Below, piece by piece: positions 59,645 through 64,000 of a stretch of 64,000 bases of DNA; position 1 is the stretch's first letter, and every line of letters begins with the position of its first letter. Both the position numbers and the translations under genes were made by a program. The notes beneath the pieces are model-generated. The model was not told the DNA's origin. It saw only the letters and a program-made list of their open reading frames with translations, and made no database searches. Source of the DNA: Boletus sp. NGJ (lineage: Eukaryota > Basidiomycota > Agaricomycetes > Boletales > Boletaceae); assembly GCA_019096195.1 (NCBI GenBank), contig JAGTXK010000189.1, positions 186,001 to 250,000 of the forward strand. The letters are read 5' to 3'.

Positions 59645-60778
59645 ATGCGTTTCGTTACGCGCGCCTTTGCTTTCGTGGCCCTCTTCGTTCTCGCTGTCTC
59701 TGCATGTGCGTCTCCATCTTGTCTCCCTGCACGTGTGTTGTGATAGTCTGACAATACTCTCTAAGCACCGCTCGAGTCTATCGAACCGGAAGTTGTCATT
59801 GAAGTATCGTTCCCTGAGCACAATCCTTTTGGTCGTATGTCACTAACTAACACCCGCCTAACCCTTCTCTGACACGCCTTCATAGACATAGTCAACGGCG
59901 AACGTAATCAAATTTACCTTTTGGTCGAAAACAAGAGCGACCAGAATGTGACGCTTAAATCTGTCGGTGGTTCTTTCCATCATCCCGATAATGGTGCTCT
60001 AGTCAAGAATGTCTGTCCCTTCCTCTCTTCCCCTTCTTAATGCCAACCCACCATTCCTCTGTCAGACGACTTCCCTCACGTATGATTCTCTGTTGTTGGA
60101 AAAGTCCAAAGTCCAAATTCCTTACGCGTTCTACTCCGAGTAAGCTTTCCCACTCTCCTGCGTCCCTTGAAGATTAATCGGATTTGATGCAGGTTTAAGG
60201 TATGCACATTATCTGGTTCCCAACACTTTCTTCCGACATGAAATTTAGCCAGGAGACCTCCGCCTTAATATCTGGCTGGAGCATTCTGTGGATGTAAGTA
60301 TCCCTACCTCTCATGCATAAATTGTCGACTGACCTGCTATTTCTCAGGACCTCAAGTTCCGCGTCACAGCTTTTGACTCTGTGGTGACCATCGTTGAACC
60401 CGAAGGTTCTTGGTTTGACTTGAAGCTGTCAGTCCTTTGTGTTGTCACGATATCTCCTGCTCAGTTGTCCTCGCATCCAGTATTTCGACATACTTGATCG
60501 TCGCTGCATTCCTCGGTGGGGCATCCTATTTCATTTACCTCACCTACTTTCCTGCTGCGAGAGCCAAGAAATCCAAGCGCGTTCGCCCCAATCCCAGCGC
60601 GCCTGCCAGCACCGTCACTGTCACTTCTAGTGGAGCTAGATACGAGGAGGAATGGATTCCCGAACACCATCTCAAGAAACCAACGGCAAGGAAGCCCACT
60701 GCTGTTAGCAGCGGAGAGGAGGTGAGCGGCGGCGAGACGAGTGGAACTGAGAGGAAGCGGCGCAAGGGCAAAAAATGA
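59645..60778 (+). CDS. IRC22: ER membrane protein, TRAP-alpha/IRC22-like
   Basis: Related to the alpha subunit of the translocon-associated protein complex (SSR1), known in fungi as IRC22. ATG 59645 opens a signal peptide (MRFVTRAFAFVALFVLAVSA). Small exons then give PLESIEPEVVIEVSFPEHNP, NGERNQIYLLVENKSDQNVT (with an N-glycosylation sequon), LKSVGGSFHHPDNGALVKN, LTYDSLLLEKSKVQIPYAFY and DLRLNIWLEHS. They continue with FRVTAFDSVVTIVEPEGSWF, one membrane helix (TYLIVAAFLGGASYFIYLTY) and a basic cytosolic tail ending RKRRKGKK at 60778. Domain order and single-pass topology fit the family. Confidence 0.85.
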
Positions 60779-60971
60779 ATTCCTCCAGCTCTACTGTGAG
60801 TTGACTTGTCAATCTAGGGAAATAATCATTGTACCCTCGATTATCGATATTTTATACATAGCACACTACTTGAGAGCAAAATTATGCAGCGGGGTATGTG
60901 GCCAGTCATGACGCATGACGAGTATAGTGGGCAATGCTATCGGGTACTGCTGGAACCACTATCTCGTTTAT

Positions 60972-61361
60972 TCAAACGTCGATTTTCTTGTATCCCTTTA
61001 CCTACCACCCAGGATGCGAGTCAATTGCCATATTATGCGACGACAGACCGACGTACTCTGTTTTCTAGCAACATTCGAGCGTACTTTTCCGACAACCACC
61101 GGCAGTTCTCGAGAGAGTTGACGCCCTCGTGTCGCTGGCATTTGACGAGTTCGTCTTGCACCAGGCGGGCTTCCATAGCTTTGATCCATGACTCCCGGAT
61201 GAAATCCTCGCGTTCCTGGAGTTTAGCTGCGTCCCCGGGCGACCGAGTTGGTACCGTAGGGAGGTGGAATGACGATGCAATTTAGAAAACAACCGATTGG
61301 GTACGAAGCTGGCTTGTGGAGGGTACTGACCTCTGATCAATTCAGCTCGGTCGTCGGACAT
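60972..61361 (-). CDS. Mitochondrial complex I accessory subunit PDSW/NDUFB10 type (12.3-kDa subunit)
   Basis: Accessory subunit on the intermembrane-space face of NADH dehydrogenase. Exon 1 is MSDDRAELIR. A long intron of about 100 nt (gtcagt..gacgcag) leads to AKLQEREDFIRESWIKAMEA and RLVQDELVKCQRHEGVNSLE then NCRWLSEKYARMLLENR. A last intron precedes VKGYKKIDV, with stop at 60972. Conserved cysteines flank KCQRHEGV and ENCRW, as in the Neurospora 12.3-kDa protein. The gene product is only about 76 residues, so it needs splicing to be seen at all. With the CIA30 factor at the left edge it is the second complex I gene in the window; they are 60 kb apart and not clustered. Confidence 0.85.
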
Positions 61362-61808
61362 GGTCGCAGAATTAATGGTACTTATGGTCAGTATGTAGCC
61401 AGAAATCGGAAGAGGTGAAGACTTGGTTATTTTATGTTGTTTGGTCAAGTCAGTCATACCAAATATTGTTTGAAGGGACGCGACTCGCTACTCAATGCAC
61501 CTGTCCCACAGTTCAATAAGCTATTTGTTCAAAGATCGTTGATTGGGATTCGAGCTCTGCCTAGACTAGATGAGCTCCGAGTGGGCAGATGTTTTCAACT
61601 CGGCAGCGAGAGGATCAGAACAAATTCATCATTGTCCCAAAATTGTCCCATACCAATGCGACTCGGAACCACGGAGGATCCAATTCCCATAGTGCAATAA
61701 TTGACAGAACCCGCTCTGGTACGCAAGTTACACGATTGTCAGGTGTTCCTAGCTAATTGTTCAACGGTACTTACCAGATCGTATGATCGTAATATTCCTC
61801 CCATCGCT

Positions 61809-62042
61809 TCAAGTCGCGCGTTGCAACTGTCTTAATTGTTCTGCATGCAGCCTTCTCTCCCTTTTTTCCTTCAGACATTCCCGGACGAAGTACGTGATGG
61901 TGCATATCAAGATGCAAAGAGATAGCGAATAAACCGCTTCTCTTAGCTGCAGTATCAACTCATCAGCTACTCTGTTCAGCAGCGGCATCAACTGTTCCAG
62001 GGCATTCTGCACAAATTCCTCTTCGTTAAACAACAATCCCAT
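61809..62042 (-). CDS. Small putative membrane protein, unknown
   Basis: A 77-codon open frame from an ATG at 62042: MGLLFNEEEFVQNALEQLMP, an amphipathic segment, one hydrophobic helix (YSLSLCILICTITYFV) and a charged basic C-terminal helix (RECLKEKRERRLHAEQLRQL). The composition looks real, but there is no known family and no supporting neighbour. It may be the last exon of a longer gene or a chance frame. Confidence 0.35.
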   Translation of the reverse strand: MGLLFNEEEFVQNALEQLMPLLNRVADELILQLREAVYSLSLCILICTITYFVRECLKEKRERRLHAEQLRQLQRAT

Positions 62043-63749
62043 TCTAAGTATCGTTGCTTTGTGCGTCTACATGTCAAATCTAGCATCGTCATCAGCGGAG
62101 AAGATGCACGCTTACTTAGCTAGGTGCGGATTGCAAGTCGACGTGGCGAAGTAAGAGCCACGCTCGTGCGGTATGGTGGCACTTAGTATGCCCCCATCTT
62201 GTGGTTAGGAGGGGGTCTAGATTGCCTCGCGGACATCTCATATTCTCACAGTCATCGGTCTACTGCATGCCGATACTCACATGTCTTTGACTTGCTTGTA
62301 AAGCGCAGAAGCTTCAAGTTCATCATTTGCAATTCACAAATCCATCAGTGATAGTGTGATGTATGTGGCCGGCGGTCGAAAAAAATGGGTCTTGTAAATG
62401 AGATGTTGAGAACGACTAGTTTCTTGACGTTAGGGGGGTCGGATATGTGAAACCTGCGAGGAGCAACTTGGTAAGGTCACGACAATATCTGCGATGCTCT
62501 GGGCGTCAACAATGCTACCCACAGCAAACAAATTCCCGTCCGAAGCATCATGCAGCAGTAGATTTGGTGGCAGGAACCATCAGAAACATACCGGCGCCCC
62601 TATCCATCGCCGGACCTTTGACAATAAAAATTATATACAAATATGTTTTTTGAGACAATTCTGATTTGTTCCGGTTGGGTGTCAAAGAAGATAAGTCACG
62701 GTAGGCGAACTAAACGAGCTTACGATTCAGATGATCGTCTACTCGTTACAAGCCAAATGGCAATATACAGTCGCCTTGGGAAAAGTAAGAATATTTACTC
62801 GACTCAGCGTGGGACATAGCATTACCACCATTCTGTCCTCTCTGGACAACAATTTTCTTGGACCTGTAACATGCACCCAGTTCGCATGGGTTGACTATAC
62901 CCCGAGCTTGGCATTCAAGCCGACACGTCTTCGGCATACATGTCAAACCGACCCCACGCCCTCACTGATTAATAGTCAAATTCCAACGTGAGAATGCTCC
63001 AGATAGCATTACATCTTCTTACTTTGATAACCGAAGTCTGCAGGGATCAGTTATTCAGATGATATTCTCGTATCTTGAGACCATTGGGAAAAAAAGTTGG
63101 ACGGACATTCGATCTTTGGCAGTGAGTCCTCGATGCACAGAAACACATTGGGCCGACTTTCCGTAAAGATGGCTAGATCTTGCCAAAACTCATGACTGTC
63201 TCGCTTCTTGGAGCATGTCGTCAGTCGCCTCACAGTGTCAACACCAATTTGTGATGTTACGAGGGAATCGAAGCCCAACGGAGCTGTCCGCTGGCCCATC
63301 GGCACCGTTGACTCCCTGGTGGCGTCTGATGGCCGTATCCGCGAATGAGAATTCGAGTGTCAGAAGTTCACGGTCGGCGTCGCAACCTGTCCTGGGAACT
63401 TTTGCATGTCTTCCCCTCGGACCTTGGCCGTGATGGGAACAGCGATCAAGAAGAGCGGAAAGTATATCTCTGCGCGGCCCAGGCGCTCGCGGAGTGACAA
63501 AGAATATAGATATATGGTTGCCTTGAAGAAAATGTCGTCGCTTGTGGAGCCAAATACTGATTTGTATGGAGATTTTAGAAGCTCCTCGGGGAACTTCCTC
63601 CGCGACCTTTCCAACCTAACCTCTGATGGATTCAGTATCACAAAAAGAAATTATCGCGTTAGACACAAAGTTAGACACGTTCATCTTGCCTGACATAAAA
63701 TGGGAATCGGGAGCGGGAATGAAGCGTTGAAGACACTACCCACTCCTCC
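62043..63749. other. Poorly resolved region upstream of the sesquiterpene synthase
   Basis: About 1.7 kb with several short open frames on both strands (for example minus 63641-63360 with FGSTSDDIFFKATIYLYSLS, and minus 63305-63051 with DSHEFWQDLAIFTESRPNVF). None could be joined into a recognisable gene. It may contain a degraded gene, a small species-specific gene or the promoter of the terpene synthase. Confidence 0.4.
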
Positions 63750-64000
63750 ATGCAGATTAGCAACGCAAACGAGTTCTATCTCCCCGATTTGTTCTCGGTC
63801 TGCCCTCTGCAGAAGGGCAATATCTTCCCTGGCGACTATGGAGCCATAGGCGCTGAATCCAAGTCTTGGATCAACGCATTTGATGCCCTGACAGAAAGAC
63901 AGCGCAACATTTTTGACGGGACAAACAGCGAATTACTATCAGCGAGAGCGTTTCCCTACGCTTCTGAGGAGAGATTTAGAACATGTTGTGACTGTCTCAA
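63750..64000 (+). CDS. Sesquiterpene synthase, 5' part (runs off the window)
   Basis: Cyclase that turns farnesyl diphosphate into a sesquiterpene, the entry step of many basidiomycete terpenoid pathways. From ATG 63750: MQISNANEFYLPDLFSVCPL, then GAESKSWINAFDALTERQRN and NSELLSARAFPYASEERFRT then CCDCL. These match the N-terminal FYLPDLL..WP, W(I)..F and LAYP.AS.EH.R.GCDL blocks of the family. The DDxxD-type metal site and the NSE/DTE motif would lie beyond 64000. The subclass cannot be assigned from the N-terminus. Whether other pathway genes follow to the right is not visible. Confidence 0.8.
   Translation, partial: MQISNANEFYLPDLFSVCPLQKGNIFPGDYGAIGAESKSWINAFDALTERQRNIFDGTNSELLSARAFPYASEERFRTCCDCL

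Noticed and set aside
62560-62640. IPAPLSIAGPLTI, which resembles the IPVGVAGPL motif of HMG-CoA reductase
   Set aside because: Only this short stretch matches. The flanking residues and the next conserved blocks are absent, so it is most likely chance.
63051-63641. Minus-strand frames read as one gene next to the terpene synthase
   Set aside because: I could not join them with convincing splice sites and recognised no P450 or other tailoring enzyme motif.

Overview
The window is nuclear DNA of a basidiomycete fungus, most likely an agaricomycete. Genes are dense on both strands and carry many introns of about 45-60 nt with GT..AG ends. The gene set is fungal housekeeping: homocitrate synthase, TORC2 Sin1, COMPASS Swd2, dolichol kinase, a hybrid histidine kinase and a polyporopepsin-like protease. 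A basidiomycete-type sesquiterpene synthase begins at the right edge. No bacterial operons, CRISPR arrays, rRNA, convincing tRNA or retroelements were seen.

Layout. 1-6.6 kb: a CIA30-type complex I assembly factor, a 7TM receptor with a long tail and DNA polymerase eta, all on the minus strand. 6.6-14 kb: a tandem duplication holding two MATE transporter copies and a broken second copy of the 5' end of the polymerase eta gene, followed by about 1 kb without a recognised gene. 14-23 kb: mitochondrial ribosomal protein uS8m, TORC2 subunit Sin1/AVO1, a divergent unknown gene 45 bp away, a single-pass membrane protein and a ThuA-like protein. 23-33 kb: a type I DnaJ (start codon split by an intron, 6-nt microexon), the rRNA methyltransferase Rcm1/NSUN5, branchpoint-binding protein BBP and the TFIIH helicase XPB/Ssl2. 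33-46 kb: a bZIP factor, uracil-DNA glycosylase, dolichol kinase and a hybrid histidine kinase. 46-53 kb: one continuous frame joining cystathionine beta-lyase to mevalonate kinase, then Vps71 and homocitrate synthase. 53-64 kb: RPB5, Swd2, a secreted aspartic protease, an enoyl-CoA hydratase/isomerase ending in AKL, an IRC22/TRAP-alpha-like ER protein, the complex I PDSW (NDUFB10-type) subunit, a poorly resolved stretch of about 2 kb and the first exon of a sesquiterpene synthase.

Most neighbours are divergent or convergent pairs. Several divergent start codons are only 45-85 bp apart (Sin1/unknown, Rpb5/Swd2, CBL-MVK/Vps71, Ung1/Sec59), so promoters must be shared. The strongest unusual observations are the in-frame cystathionine beta-lyase/mevalonate kinase fusion inside a single exon, the intron-split ATG and microexons of the DnaJ gene, and the mosaic RAD30-5'/MATE tandem duplication. 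Exon boundaries were inferred by eye from frame, GT/AG signals and remembered family sequences. Start and stop coordinates are firmer than internal exon ends.
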